From Pacificimonas aurantium (GTDB lineage: Bacteria; Pseudomonadota; Alphaproteobacteria; Sphingomonadales; Sphingomonadaceae): a stretch of DNA of 54,350 nt. The translations under genes were made by a program, and so were the position numbers. The notes under the pieces are model-generated. The model did no database searches, was not told the origin of the DNA, and saw only the letters and a program-made list of their open reading frames with translations. The DNA lies in assembly GCF_020092905.1 (NCBI RefSeq), contig NZ_JAGSGB010000005.1, positions 1-54,350 on the forward strand. Reading direction: 5' to 3'. Positions 26,563-35,207 of this stretch are shown piece by piece (position 1 is the first letter of the stretch; each line of letters begins with the position of its first letter).

Positions 26563-27701
26563 CCCTGTCCGTTTCCAGCGCCTTCGACGCCGGCAACATC
26601 AAGGTCGAGCGTCTGGACGGCCCGGACGACATCGAGCTGAGCATCCCGAAGGACCACCAGTCCGAGTTCGCCCAGTGGTTCTATTTCCGTCTGACCGGCG
26701 CGGCCGATACGCCGTGCACGATCCGCATCACCGGCCTGAAGGACAGCGCCTATCCCGCCGGCTGGCCCGGTTACCGCGCCGTCGTTTCCGAAGACCGCAT
26801 CGACTGGGTGCGGACAGATACGGACTACGACAAGGATAGGGGCGTCCTCACCATCTCCGTCACGCCGCGCAGTAACGGCATCTGGATCGCCTATTTCGCG
26901 CCCTATTCGATGGAGCGGCACCACAATCTGATCGCCGAAACCGCCGAGGCGGCCGGCGTGACGGTGGAAACGCTGGGCCAGACGCTCGACGGACAGGATA
27001 TGGACCTGGTGACCATGGGAACCGGGCCTCTGAAGCTGTGGATCATCGCCCGCCAGCACCCCGGCGAAAGCATGGGCGAATGGTGGATGGAGGGAGCGCT
27101 CGCGGCGCTGACCGACGAGGCAGACCCGGTCAGCCGCAAGCTGCGCGAGCGCGCGACGCTCTATATCGTGCCGAACATGAACCCGGACGGGTCGCGGCGG
27201 GGGCACCTGCGCACCAATGCCGAGGGCGTGAACCTGAACCGCGAATGGCATGAGCCAACGATGGAACGCTCCCCCGAGGTGAAGCTGGTGCGCGACCGCA
27301 TGGATCATGAGGGGGTCGACTTCTGCCTCGACGTTCACGGCGACGAGGCCATCGCCAATAATTTCATCGCGGGCGCGGAAGGCATTCCCGACTGGAACGA
27401 GCGCCACCAGCGCCTGCTCGACGGGTGGAAGGCCGCGCTTCTGGGTCGGTCGCCCGACTTCCAGGTCGATCAGGGTTATCCGGTCGACACCTCCGGCAAG
27501 GCGAACCTTGCCATCTGCACCAACCAGATGGCGCAGCGCTACGGCTGCCTGGCCATGACGCTGGAGATGCCGTTCAAGGATGCCGCGGTCATGCCCGACG
27601 AAGAGCGTGGCTGGTCGCCGATGCGGTGCATGCGACTGGCCGAGGCATGCCTCGGCGCCACCTACGACCTGCTCGACGAGCTTGAGAACAAGGAAGACTG
27701 A
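26559..27701 (+). CDS. M14-family zinc carboxypeptidase
   Basis: 380 aa. The N-terminal ~130 residues form the beta-rich domain of cytosolic M14 carboxypeptidases ([16 protein letters not shown]-like [13 protein letters not shown]). Catalytic domain: zinc ligands in [13 protein letters not shown] (H and E), then [18 protein letters not shown] and the third ligand in CLDVHGDE. The late Glu is in LEMPFKD. No signal peptide is seen, so it is cytoplasmic. It probably trims C-terminal residues of peptides or side chains such as polyglutamyl tails; the substrate is not decided. It overlaps lepB (ATGA) and gpmA (TGATG). Confidence 0.88.
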   Translation: MTLSVSSAFDAGNIKVERLDGPDDIELSIPKDHQSEFAQWFYFRLTGAADTPCTIRITGLKDSAYPAGWPGYRAVVSEDRIDWVRTDTDYDKDRGVLTISVTPRSNGIWIAYFAPYSMERHHNLIAETAEAAGVTVETLGQTLDGQDMDLVTMGTGPLKLWIIARQHPGESMGEWWMEGALAALTDEADPVSRKLRERATLYIVPNMNPDGSRRGHLRTNAEGVNLNREWHEPTMERSPEVKLVRDRMDHEGVDFCLDVHGDEAIANNFIAGAEGIPDWNERHQRLLDGWKAALLGRSPDFQVDQGYPVDTSGKANLAICTNQMAQRYGCLAMTLEMPFKDAAVMPDEERGWSPMRCMRLAEACLGATYDLLDELENKED

Positions 27702-28390
27702 TGCCGACACTCGTCCTCATTCGCCATGGCCAGTCGGAATGGAACCTCGCCAACCGGTTTACCGGCTGGTGGGACGTCGACCTGACCGAAAAGGGCGTGG
27801 AGGAAGCCAAGGAAGCTGGCCGCGCGCTCGCCCGCGCCGGGATGGACTTCGACATCTGCTTTACCAGCTTCCAGACCCGCGCGATCAAGACGCTGCACCT
27901 GGCGCTGGAGGAAATGGACCGCCTGTGGCTGCCGGAAGTGAAGGACTGGCGCCTCAACGAGCGGCACTATGGCGGCCTGACCGGGCTCAACAAGGCCGAA
28001 ACGCGCGAGAAACATGGCGACGAACAGGTTCATATCTGGCGCCGTAGCTTCGATACGCCGCCGCCGGAGCTGGAACCGGCGTCGAAATACGACCTGTCCT
28101 CGGACATCCGCTACGAAGGCATCGACGTTCCGAAGTCGGAAAGCCTGAAGCTGACCATCGAGCGCGTCTTGCCCTATTGGGAAGAGGCGATCGTGCCCGA
28201 GCTGAAGTCCGGCAAGCGGGTGCTGATTTCGGCGCATGGCAACTCGCTGCGGGCGCTGGTCAAGCATCTGTCGAAGATCAGCGACGAGGAGATCCCCGGG
28301 CTGGAAATCCCCACCGGGCAGCCAATCGTCTACGAGCTCGACGACGATCTGAACGAAGTCGACCGCTATTATCTGAAGGATCGCAGCTAG
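27701..28390 (+). CDS. gpmA: 2,3-bisphosphoglycerate-dependent phosphoglycerate mutase
   Basis: 229 aa. [20 protein letters not shown] carries the phospho-acceptor His; [17 protein letters not shown] and [14 protein letters not shown] provide the second His and phosphate-binding residues. It interconverts 3- and 2-phosphoglycerate in glycolysis. Its start shares a base with the upstream TGA. A 114-base gap without a gene follows before purE. Confidence 0.96.
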   Translation: MPTLVLIRHGQSEWNLANRFTGWWDVDLTEKGVEEAKEAGRALARAGMDFDICFTSFQTRAIKTLHLALEEMDRLWLPEVKDWRLNERHYGGLTGLNKAETREKHGDEQVHIWRRSFDTPPPELEPASKYDLSSDIRYEGIDVPKSESLKLTIERVLPYWEEAIVPELKSGKRVLISAHGNSLRALVKHLSKISDEEIPGLEIPTGQPIVYELDDDLNEVDRYYLKDRS

Positions 28391-28504
28391 GGCGCCGGTC
28401 CCCAGGCGGGGCAGCTCGGCAGCGGAGAGCTTTGCATCTGGACGGCGAAGCCGCCGCCCCCTATGCGAAATTGCTTCTTTTCAGGGGAAGAAGCGCAGCA
28501 TTTC

Positions 28505-28993
28505 ATGACCGGTGACATTCCGCTCGTTGGCATCATCATGGGCTCCCAGTCCGATTGGGACACGATGCGCCACGCCGCCGACATACTGGATACGCTCGGC
28601 GTCCCCCACGAGGTGAAGATCGTATCGGCGCACCGTACGCCGCAGCGTCTGTACGACTATGCCCAGGCCGCAAAGGAGCGGGGCCTGAAGGTCGTCGTCG
28701 CCGGCGCTGGCGGTGCTGCGCACCTGCCAGGCATGACCGCAGCGCTTACCCCCCTTCCCGTCCTTGGCGTTCCGGTGCAGTCAAAAGCGCTGTCGGGTCA
28801 GGACTCGCTGCTGTCCATCGCGCAGATGCCGGGGGGCGTTCCCGTCGGCACACTCGCCATCGGCAAGGCAGGCGCGAAGAATGCCGGCCTTCTCGCCGCG
28901 GCGATCCTCGCCGCCTTCGACGAGGACCTCGCCGGGCGGCTCGACGACTGGCGCGCAGAGCAGACGGCAGCGGTCGCCGAAGAACCGTCCTGA
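28505..28993 (+). CDS. purE: N5-carboxyaminoimidazole ribonucleotide mutase
   Basis: 162 aa from the ATG at 28505 ([21 protein letters not shown]). It has the class I PurE core: [34 protein letters not shown] and [10 protein letters not shown]. It moves the carboxylate from N5 to C4 in purine synthesis. An in-frame ATG at 28463 would add 14 residues absent from the family. It is followed by purK with a TGATG overlap, the usual purEK unit. Confidence 0.96.
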   Translation: MTGDIPLVGIIMGSQSDWDTMRHAADILDTLGVPHEVKIVSAHRTPQRLYDYAQAAKERGLKVVVAGAGGAAHLPGMTAALTPLPVLGVPVQSKALSGQDSLLSIAQMPGGVPVGTLAIGKAGAKNAGLLAAAILAAFDEDLAGRLDDWRAEQTAAVAEEPS

Positions 28994-30057
28994 TGATTCC
29001 GCCCAGTTCGACGATCGGCATCGTTGGCGGCGGCCAGCTGGGCCGCATGCTGTCCATTGCCGCTGCCTATCTGGGCTATCGCTGTCATATCTATGCACCC
29101 GACGAGGCGCCGCCGGCCGGCGATGTCGCGGCGAAGGTGACGCGCGGTGCCTATGACGACCTCGACGCGCTGGGCGCCTTCGCGAAATCGGTCGACGTCG
29201 CGACCTTCGAGTTCGAGAATGTCGATGCGGGTGCGCTCGCCTATCTGGGCGAGCATGTCCGGCTCGCCCCCGGTCCGGAAGCGCTCGCGACGGCGCAGGA
29301 ACGGGTGCGCGAGAAGAGGTTCGTGCGCGACCTGGGGGGCCGCACCGCTCCCTTCCGGTCCGTCGAGAGCCTCGCCGACCTGGAACGCGCCGCCGCCGAA
29401 GTGGGCCGGCCCGGCATCCTGAAGACCGCCCGCTTCGGCTATGATGGCAAGGGTCAGGTGCGGATCGGCGAGGGCAGCAACCTGGCGGAGGCATGGGCCG
29501 ATGTCGGCGAACAGCCCTGCATCTATGAAGGGTTCGTCGATTTCGCCGCCGAATTCTCGATCCTGATCGCGCGCGGCATGGACGGCCAGAGCCTCGTCTA
29601 TCCCGTGCCGCGCAACGAACATCGCGACGGCATTCTGGCACGCTCGACCGTGCCTGCAGGCGATCCGATTTCGCTGCAGGCCGAGGACGCCGCTGACCTG
29701 GCGCGCGCCGTTGCGGACAGGCTGGACTATGTCGGCCTGCTGACCCTCGAATTCTTTGCCGGCGCCGAGGGTCCCGTCTTCAACGAGATGGCGCCGCGCG
29801 TGCACAATAGCGGCCACTGGACCATCGAAGGCGCCCGAACGAGCCAGTTCGAAAACCATATCCGGGCGATTTGCGGCCTCCCCCTCGGCGACACGAGCCT
29901 GAGCGCCACCGATGTGGAGATGCGCAACCTGCTGGGCGCCGAGGTGGAAGACTGGCCGTCGATCCTGACCGATCCCAGTGCGCACCTGCATGTCTATGGC
30001 AAGGGCGAGATCCGGCCGGGCCGCAAGATGGGCCATGTGACCCGGCTGCGGTACTGA
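28993..30057 (+). CDS. purK: N5-carboxyaminoimidazole ribonucleotide synthase
   Basis: 354 aa ATP-grasp enzyme. SSTIGIVGGGQLGRMLSIAA is the N-terminal nucleotide-fold; KTARFGYDGKGQ is the ATP-grasp loop, and LEFFAGAEGPVFNEMAPRVHNSGHW holds the Mg and substrate residues. It carboxylates AIR with ATP and bicarbonate to give the PurE substrate. Translation is coupled to purE. Confidence 0.96.
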   Translation: MIPPSSTIGIVGGGQLGRMLSIAAAYLGYRCHIYAPDEAPPAGDVAAKVTRGAYDDLDALGAFAKSVDVATFEFENVDAGALAYLGEHVRLAPGPEALATAQERVREKRFVRDLGGRTAPFRSVESLADLERAAAEVGRPGILKTARFGYDGKGQVRIGEGSNLAEAWADVGEQPCIYEGFVDFAAEFSILIARGMDGQSLVYPVPRNEHRDGILARSTVPAGDPISLQAEDAADLARAVADRLDYVGLLTLEFFAGAEGPVFNEMAPRVHNSGHWTIEGARTSQFENHIRAICGLPLGDTSLSATDVEMRNLLGAEVEDWPSILTDPSAHLHVYGKGEIRPGRKMGHVTRLRY

Positions 30058-30081
30058 CGGGCCGGAACCGGGAGGACGAAA

Positions 30082-31524
30082 ATCGGAGCGCGTGCGGACA
30101 GACCGGAAAACTCCGCCGCTGCGCTGCCCGCCCGGCTGGACCGCCTGCCCTGGAGCCGGTTTCACTGGCTGGTCGTCACGGCGCTCGGCATTACCTGGAT
30201 CCTCGACGGGCTGGAGGTCACCATCGCCGGTTCGGTGGCCGGCGCGCTGCGCGATGAGCGAACGCTGGGCCTTTCCGCCGGACAGGTCGGGTTCGCCAAT
30301 TCGGCCTATCTGGCCGGTGCGGTGCTGGGCGCGCTGTTCTTCGGCTGGCTGACCGACCGCTGGGGCCGCAAGCGGCTGTTCACCATCACGCTCGGCCTCT
30401 ACCTGCTCGCAACTGCGGCGACGGCGTTCAGCTGGGACCTCGCCAGCCTCGCCGCCTTCCGCTTCCTGACCGGAGCAGGCATCGGCGGCGAATACAGCGC
30501 GATCAATTCGGCGATCCAGGAACTGGTCCCTGCGCGCCGGCGCGGCTGGACCGACCTGGTCATCAACGGCAGCTTCTGGATCGGCGCGGCCATGGCCAGC
30601 GGCCTGTCGCTTCTCCTTCTCGACGAACGCCTGTTCGCCGCCGACCTGGGTTGGCGCCTGGCCTTCTTCGGCGGGGCCGTCATCGGCCTCGTCATCATCG
30701 TGCTGCGCCGCTTCCTGCCGGAAAGCCCGCGCTGGCTCGCGCTGCACGGACGGGCCGACGAAGCAGAGCGCATTGTTTCCGAGATCGAAAGCCGGATCGA
30801 AGCCAGCGGTCATGAACTGGCGCCCGTCGACCCGAACGCGCAGGTAGCGACGCCTCGGCGCTCAACGCCGCTGGGCGAGGTGTTTCGCACCCTGTTCCGC
30901 ACCTATCCGGGACGCACGGTCTACTGCCTGGGCCTGATGAGCGCGCAGGCATTCTTCTACAACGCCATCTTCTTCACCTATGCGATGATGCTGACCGACT
31001 TCTACGGCGTTCCGCCGGGCCAGGTCGGCTGGTATATCCTGCCCTTTGCCGCCGGAAACGTCCTCGGTCCGCTGCTGCTCGGCCATTTTTTCGACAGTTG
31101 GGGCCGCCGCCCGATGATCATCCTGACCTACGGCATGTCGGCGCTGCTGCTGACGCTGACCGGCCTGGCCTTTCACGAGGGAATGCTGAGCGCCGCGACG
31201 CAGACACTGTGCTGGAGCATCACCTTCTTCTTCGCGTCCGCTGCCGCCTCCTCTGCATATCTGACGGTAGCGGAAAGCTATCCGCTGGAAATCCGCGCGC
31301 TGACGATCGCCATCTTCTACGCGCTCGGCACAGGTCTCGGCGGGGTGGCCGCCCCCTGGCTGTTCGGCGCGCTGATCGAAAGCGGTTCGCGCACGCAGGT
31401 GCTCGGCGGCTATCTTCTGGGAGCGGGACTGATGGCGGCCGCCGCGCTGCTGACGCGCATATCCGGCCTCGCCAACGAACGGAAACCACTGGAGACGGTC
31501 GCAAAGCCGCTGTCATGGCACTGA
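30082..31524 (+). CDS. MFS transporter with apparent ATC start
   Basis: Counting from ATC at 30082 there are 480 residues. A short hydrophilic leader is followed by the typical first span (WSRFHWLVVTALGITWILDG, then LEVTIAG). The MFS loop motif GWLTDRWGRKRLF and twelve predicted spans follow, with a charged central loop (ESRIEASGHELAPVDPN). The first usual start (GTG 30235) would remove span 1. No ATG, GTG or TTG exists between the purK stop (same frame) and 30235. The ATC sits six bases after a strong GGGAGG. It resembles metabolite/sugar-type MFS carriers; the substrate is unknown. Confidence 0.85.
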   Translation: MGARADRPENSAAALPARLDRLPWSRFHWLVVTALGITWILDGLEVTIAGSVAGALRDERTLGLSAGQVGFANSAYLAGAVLGALFFGWLTDRWGRKRLFTITLGLYLLATAATAFSWDLASLAAFRFLTGAGIGGEYSAINSAIQELVPARRRGWTDLVINGSFWIGAAMASGLSLLLLDERLFAADLGWRLAFFGGAVIGLVIIVLRRFLPESPRWLALHGRADEAERIVSEIESRIEASGHELAPVDPNAQVATPRRSTPLGEVFRTLFRTYPGRTVYCLGLMSAQAFFYNAIFFTYAMMLTDFYGVPPGQVGWYILPFAAGNVLGPLLLGHFFDSWGRRPMIILTYGMSALLLTLTGLAFHEGMLSAATQTLCWSITFFFASAAASSAYLTVAESYPLEIRALTIAIFYALGTGLGGVAAPWLFGALIESGSRTQVLGGYLLGAGLMAAAALLTRISGLANERKPLETVAKPLSWH

Positions 31525-31622
31525 CACCGCCCCGGCAGCTGACCGGAACGCAGCCCCCCTGTACCTTTGGCACTCAGTTGATAGGCTGAGCAGAGAGAGG
31601 CGGGAGTCGCGGGAGAGAGGGC

Positions 31623-31973
31623 ATGTCAGCACCGATCGTATTTTTCGACATTGCCGGGCCGGATTTCGCAGCCCAGCGCGACTTCTACAGCGCCATCTTC
31701 GGTTGGGAGATCGGCGAGGACGGGCGCTTCACCACCGGCGTCGTGGCGCCGACCGTCGATGCGCTGCTGCGCACCGATCCTGCCGACAAGATGATCTATG
31801 TCGGGGTCGAAGACGTGGCCGCGACGCTGAAGCTGGTGGAGGAAAAGGGCGGCACGGTCGACCTGGAACGGCGCGAAGTGCCGGGAATGATCGTCCTCGG
31901 CCTGTTCCGCGATCCGGCGGGCAACCATATGGGCCTCGTCGAAATGAAGGATGGCGAGCAGGTCATCCCCTGA
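31623..31973 (+). CDS. VOC-family (glyoxalase-like) protein
   Basis: 116 aa single vicinal-oxygen-chelate unit: FFDIAGPDFAAQRDFYSAIFGWEI at the start and PAGNHMGLVE at the end, the characteristic beta-alpha-beta-beta-beta repeats. Members bind small molecules or perform metal-dependent ring opening or isomerisation. Ligand residues are not clear enough to assign a reaction. The gene stands alone, 98 bases after the MFS gene and convergent with the RHH gene. Confidence 0.85.
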   Translation: MSAPIVFFDIAGPDFAAQRDFYSAIFGWEIGEDGRFTTGVVAPTVDALLRTDPADKMIYVGVEDVAATLKLVEEKGGTVDLERREVPGMIVLGLFRDPAGNHMGLVEMKDGEQVIP

Positions 31974-32012
31974 ACCGCGGACCCTGCGCATCGGCAGCAG
32001 GACCCGGCGGTG

Positions 32013-32267
32013 CTAGCGCCCCTGGCGCGCGCGCTCGAACAGCCAGACGCGGATCGCCGAACTGAGACTGGTGGCGCGCGCCTCGTCGATTTCGGCGACA
32101 AGGCCGGCCAGCGACTGACCGCGTTCGTCCGCCGCATCCTTCAGCGCGTCCCAGAAGACCGGTTCCAGGCTGATGGAGGTGCGGTGGCCCGCAATGGTGA
32201 GCGAGCGCTTGCGCACCTCCTGAAGCCTGTCATGGGGCACGTCCTGCGGCCCGTCTGGCAGCGGCAT
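32013..32267 (-). CDS. Ribbon-helix-helix domain protein (84 aa)
   Basis: KRSLTIAGHRTSISLEPVFWDALKDAADERGQSLAGLVAEI is the RHH_4-type DNA-binding domain common in alphaproteobacteria (strand that enters the major groove, then two helices). It continues with SLSSAIRVWLFERAR. It probably acts as a dimeric regulator, target unknown. It lies 54 bases downstream of the phbB stop in the same direction and may be co-transcribed. Confidence 0.8.
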   Translation of the reverse strand: MPLPDGPQDVPHDRLQEVRKRSLTIAGHRTSISLEPVFWDALKDAADERGQSLAGLVAEIDEARATSLSSAIRVWLFERARQGR

Positions 32268-32321
32268 GCGGCCGGCCCCTTCCCTTCCTTACCTTACCTC
32301 CCGCGATGGGAGGCGGCGGCG

Positions 32322-33050
32322 TCAATACATGTGCTGGCCGCCGTTGATCGACATGGTGGAACCCGTCACGAAGCCGGCCTCCTCGCCGCAAAGGAAGGCA
32401 ACGCCGCGGGCGATTTCGTCGGCATGGCCAAGGCGCCCGACGGGGATCTTCGCAACGATCTTCTCAAGGACGGGCTCCGGCACGGCGGCAACCATGTCCG
32501 TGTCGATATAGCCGGGCGCCAGCGCGTTCACGGTGATGCCGAAGCGCGCGCCCTCCTGCGCGAGGGCCTTGGTGAAGCCATGGATGCCAGATTTCGCCGC
32601 GGCATAGTTGACCTGGCCATACTGGCCGCCCTGGCCGTTGATCGAGCCGATATTGACGATGCGGCCCCAGCCGCCCTCCTTCATGCCCGGGAAGACAGCC
32701 TTCGCCATATTGAAGCAGCCACCGAGATTGACGCGGATCACGTCTTCCCACATCTCCCGGTCCATTTTCATGATGGTGCCGTCGCGGGTGATCCCGGCAT
32801 TGTTCACCAGCACATCGACAGGCCCGTACTCGCCGGCGATCTTCGCCATGGCGTCCTGCACCGCGTCATAGTCGCCGACGTCGAATTTCACGACCGGAAT
32901 GCCGCATTCATCGGAGAAGGCCTTCGCCTTCTGCTCGTCGCCGCCGAAATTGGCGATGACGGTGTAGCCAAGCTCGTTCTTGAGCCGTTTGCAGATGGCG
33001 GCGCCGATGCCGCGCGTTCCCCCCGTTACGACTGCAACATGCTTCGTCAT
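32322..33050 (-). CDS. phbB: Acetoacetyl-CoA reductase
   Basis: 242 aa short-chain dehydrogenase. The nucleotide motif TGGTRGIGAAI, NNAGITRDGTIMKM, the catalytic Ser in NIGSINGQGGQYGQ and YAAAKSG are present. The GGQYGQ and GYIDTDMV segments are typical of PhaB/PhbB enzymes that reduce acetoacetyl-CoA to (R)-3-hydroxybutyryl-CoA for polyhydroxyalkanoate storage. No PHA synthase or thiolase lies nearby. Confidence 0.93.
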   Translation of the reverse strand: MTKHVAVVTGGTRGIGAAICKRLKNELGYTVIANFGGDEQKAKAFSDECGIPVVKFDVGDYDAVQDAMAKIAGEYGPVDVLVNNAGITRDGTIMKMDREMWEDVIRVNLGGCFNMAKAVFPGMKEGGWGRIVNIGSINGQGGQYGQVNYAAAKSGIHGFTKALAQEGARFGITVNALAPGYIDTDMVAAVPEPVLEKIVAKIPVGRLGHADEIARGVAFLCGEEAGFVTGSTMSINGGQHMY

Positions 33051-33095
33051 GTGGCGTGCCTCCCCAGGCCCGATGAAGTTGATTCGGCCTCAGCC

Positions 33096-34178
33096 TTAAC
33101 CGCTTTCGCGCCAGCCTGCGAGTTCGCGCGATATGACGGTTTCGAGAAGGTCGAGATGCGCAGGCTTCGCATTCAGGCAATCGAGATAGGCGAATTTGGC
33201 GCCGCCGGCCCCCTCGAACTGCTCGCGTCCCTGAATGGCGATTTCCTCCAGCGTTTCCAGGCAGTCGGCGGTGAAGCCTGGCGCCGCCACCGCAACGCGC
33301 TGAACACCCTCGGCTGGAAGCCCCTCGAGCGCTTCGTCCAGATAGGGCTGCAGCCACTCGGCCGGACCGAAACGGGACTGAAAGACGATGCGCGTGGCCA
33401 CGTCGAGGCGCTCGGCCATCAGGCGCGCAGTCTTCTGGCACTGACAGTGATAGGGATCGCCCAGCTCGAGCGTTCGCTTGGGCATGCCGTGAAAGGTGAA
33501 GAGCAGAAGCTGCGGCTCGAAGTCGAGCGCGCCAAGCTGCGTGCGAAGGTCGGCTTCCAACGCATCCAGATAGGCCGGATCGTCATACCAGGGCGCAGCC
33601 GTGCGCATCGTCGGCTGCCAGCGCGTCTTCGCCATCCAGCGGTGCGCCTCGTCCACCACGGTCGCGGTCGTGGCGGCGGAATATTGCGGATACATGGGCA
33701 GAAGGAGGATGCGCTCGCAGCCGGCGTCCTTCAGCGCTGCCAGACGATCCGCGACCGCCGGACTGCCGTAACGCATGGCATAGTCGATGCGGCAGTCGGG
33801 AAAGCGCGCCTGCAGGCCGGACGCCTGGTCCTCGGTAATGAGCTTCAGCGGCGAACCGTCCCGCTCGCGGTCCCAGATGGACGCATAGAGCTTCGCGCTT
33901 TTCGCAGGGCGCGTGCGCAGGATTACGCCGCGCAGGATCGGCTGCCAGGCAAGCTTCGGAATCTCGATCACGCGCGGGTCGGAGAGGAACTGCGCGAGGT
34001 AGCGCCGCACCGAGGCCGTCTCGGCCCGGTCGGGCGATCCGAGATTGACGAGCAGCACGCCGAGCTTCGGCGCGGGCACGGGAGGATGGTCGGCGGGAAG
34101 CTGCCGGGATTCGGGAATGGATTCGGGAATGGTTTCGGCGCCGGATTGGCGCGGGGATTCGTTCTGGCGTTCGGTCAT
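33096..34178 (-). CDS. hemH: Ferrochelatase
   Basis: 360 aa. LLVNLGSPDRAETASVRRYLAQFLSD is the N-terminal signature, LLFTFHGMPKRTLELGDPYHCQC contains the metal-binding His, and QSRFGPAEWLQPY follows. The first ~35 residues are proline-rich and probably disordered. It inserts iron into protoporphyrin IX, the last step of heme synthesis. That is relevant to the local cytochromes and heme oxygenase, though not linked to them in an operon. Confidence 0.96.
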   Translation of the reverse strand: MTERQNESPRQSGAETIPESIPESRQLPADHPPVPAPKLGVLLVNLGSPDRAETASVRRYLAQFLSDPRVIEIPKLAWQPILRGVILRTRPAKSAKLYASIWDRERDGSPLKLITEDQASGLQARFPDCRIDYAMRYGSPAVADRLAALKDAGCERILLLPMYPQYSAATTATVVDEAHRWMAKTRWQPTMRTAAPWYDDPAYLDALEADLRTQLGALDFEPQLLLFTFHGMPKRTLELGDPYHCQCQKTARLMAERLDVATRIVFQSRFGPAEWLQPYLDEALEGLPAEGVQRVAVAAPGFTADCLETLEEIAIQGREQFEGAGGAKFAYLDCLNAKPAHLDLLETVISRELAGWRESG

Positions 34179-34266
34179 GACCGAACGCCCTTACCGCATG
34201 CGGAAAGGGGAAGTCGAAGGACGAGTTGCCGCGAGGCCAGGACGCGGATCAGGGCCGCGCCGCTTG

Positions 34267-34701
34267 TCAGCCGCCCGTCTGCACCTGCGCGACGGCGGGG
34301 TCTTCGGTACCCTCCGGCGCGGCGACGATATCGCGAAGCTGCGAGCCCTTCCCGATCACCAGCGTGTCGGGATCGCCGGCCGTGGCGCGCGCACGCGGGT
34401 CGGGATCGGCCGCGCCGGCCTCTTCGAGCAGCAGCTGCTCGGAACGGCTGGCTTCGGGCGGGCGCACGCCCGGACCGAACAGCGCCTCCATGGCCTGCGT
34501 CTGCGCCTCGTTCTCGATGGTGCGCGGCGCGCCGGGACGCGGCGGCTCCAGCGCGAAGTCGGGGGGAATCACCAGCGGCGCGTTGCGGGTGACGGCGAGC
34601 TCGTCGGGAGCCTGCCGGTTGCCGAGGCTGCTGCCGCCTCCGCACGCGCCGAGAAGCGCGGCGGACATGCCGATAAGGGCGAGGGTTGGGATACGCGTCA
34701 T
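34267..34701 (-). CDS. DUF3035-type outer-membrane lipoprotein
   Basis: 144 aa. The signal ends in the lipobox LLGAC with Cys at residue 20. APLVIPPDFALEPPRPGA is the segment I associate with DUF3035 lipoproteins of alphaproteobacteria. The gene overlaps lspA by four bases downstream of it, so the signal peptidase that would process it is made from the same message. Its role may be envelope assembly; this is inference from family and position. Confidence 0.85.
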   Translation of the reverse strand: MTRIPTLALIGMSAALLGACGGGSSLGNRQAPDELAVTRNAPLVIPPDFALEPPRPGAPRTIENEAQTQAMEALFGPGVRPPEASRSEQLLLEEAGAADPDPRARATAGDPDTLVIGKGSQLRDIVAAPEGTEDPAVAQVQTGG

Positions 34702-35207
34702 TTCAATTCTCCGGTTGCCTCCGCCTTACGCCGCTTCTGCGGTTCGTGCCACAGGAAGGCGCGCAGGAGGAGGATGACGACGCCGATGGAGATCGCGGCG
34801 TCGGCGACGTTGAATACGTAAAAGCTCCAGTCGCCCACATGGAAGTGGACGAAGTCGATGACATAGCCGAGCCGGGCACGGTCGAGGATGTTGCCGAGCG
34901 CGCCGCCAAGGATCAGCGACATGGCGAACAGGTCGACGCGGTCGCGCTCGGAATCGATCCACCAGACGATGGCGGCGGCAATGCCCAGCGTGAGGATGAC
35001 AAGCCCCCAGCGCATGATGTCGGCATCGCCGGCCTGCAGGAAGCCCATGGCAACACCGGTATTTTCGACCCAGGTCAGGCTGAGCACGGGGATAAGCGGG
35101 ATCGAGCCGACCTCGTGCAGGCGCACGACATCGACGATCAGCCACTTGGTGACCTGATCGACGACGAAGATGAGGAGAGCGACGACATAGGCGACGCGGG
35201 CGGTCAT
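34698..35207 (-). CDS. lspA: Lipoprotein signal peptidase
   Basis: 169 aa with four spans. Conserved motifs are FVVDQVTKW, VENTGVAMGFL, GGALGNILDRARLGYVIDF (catalytic Asp in DRxxxGYVIDF) and FNVADAAIS (second Asp). I set the ATG at 35207, in the ATGA overlap with ileS. The open frame extends further but only through ileS. It removes signal peptides from diacylated prolipoproteins at the inner membrane. Confidence 0.96.
   Translation of the reverse strand: MTARVAYVVALLIFVVDQVTKWLIVDVVRLHEVGSIPLIPVLSLTWVENTGVAMGFLQAGDADIMRWGLVILTLGIAAAIVWWIDSERDRVDLFAMSLILGGALGNILDRARLGYVIDFVHFHVGDWSFYVFNVADAAISIGVVILLLRAFLWHEPQKRRKAEATGELK

Noticed and set aside
32010-34592. 860-codon plus-strand frame across the RHH, phbB, hemH and DUF3035 genes
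   Set aside because: It crosses several real genes and their gaps on the other strand and shows no motif; an artefact of GC-rich codon structure.
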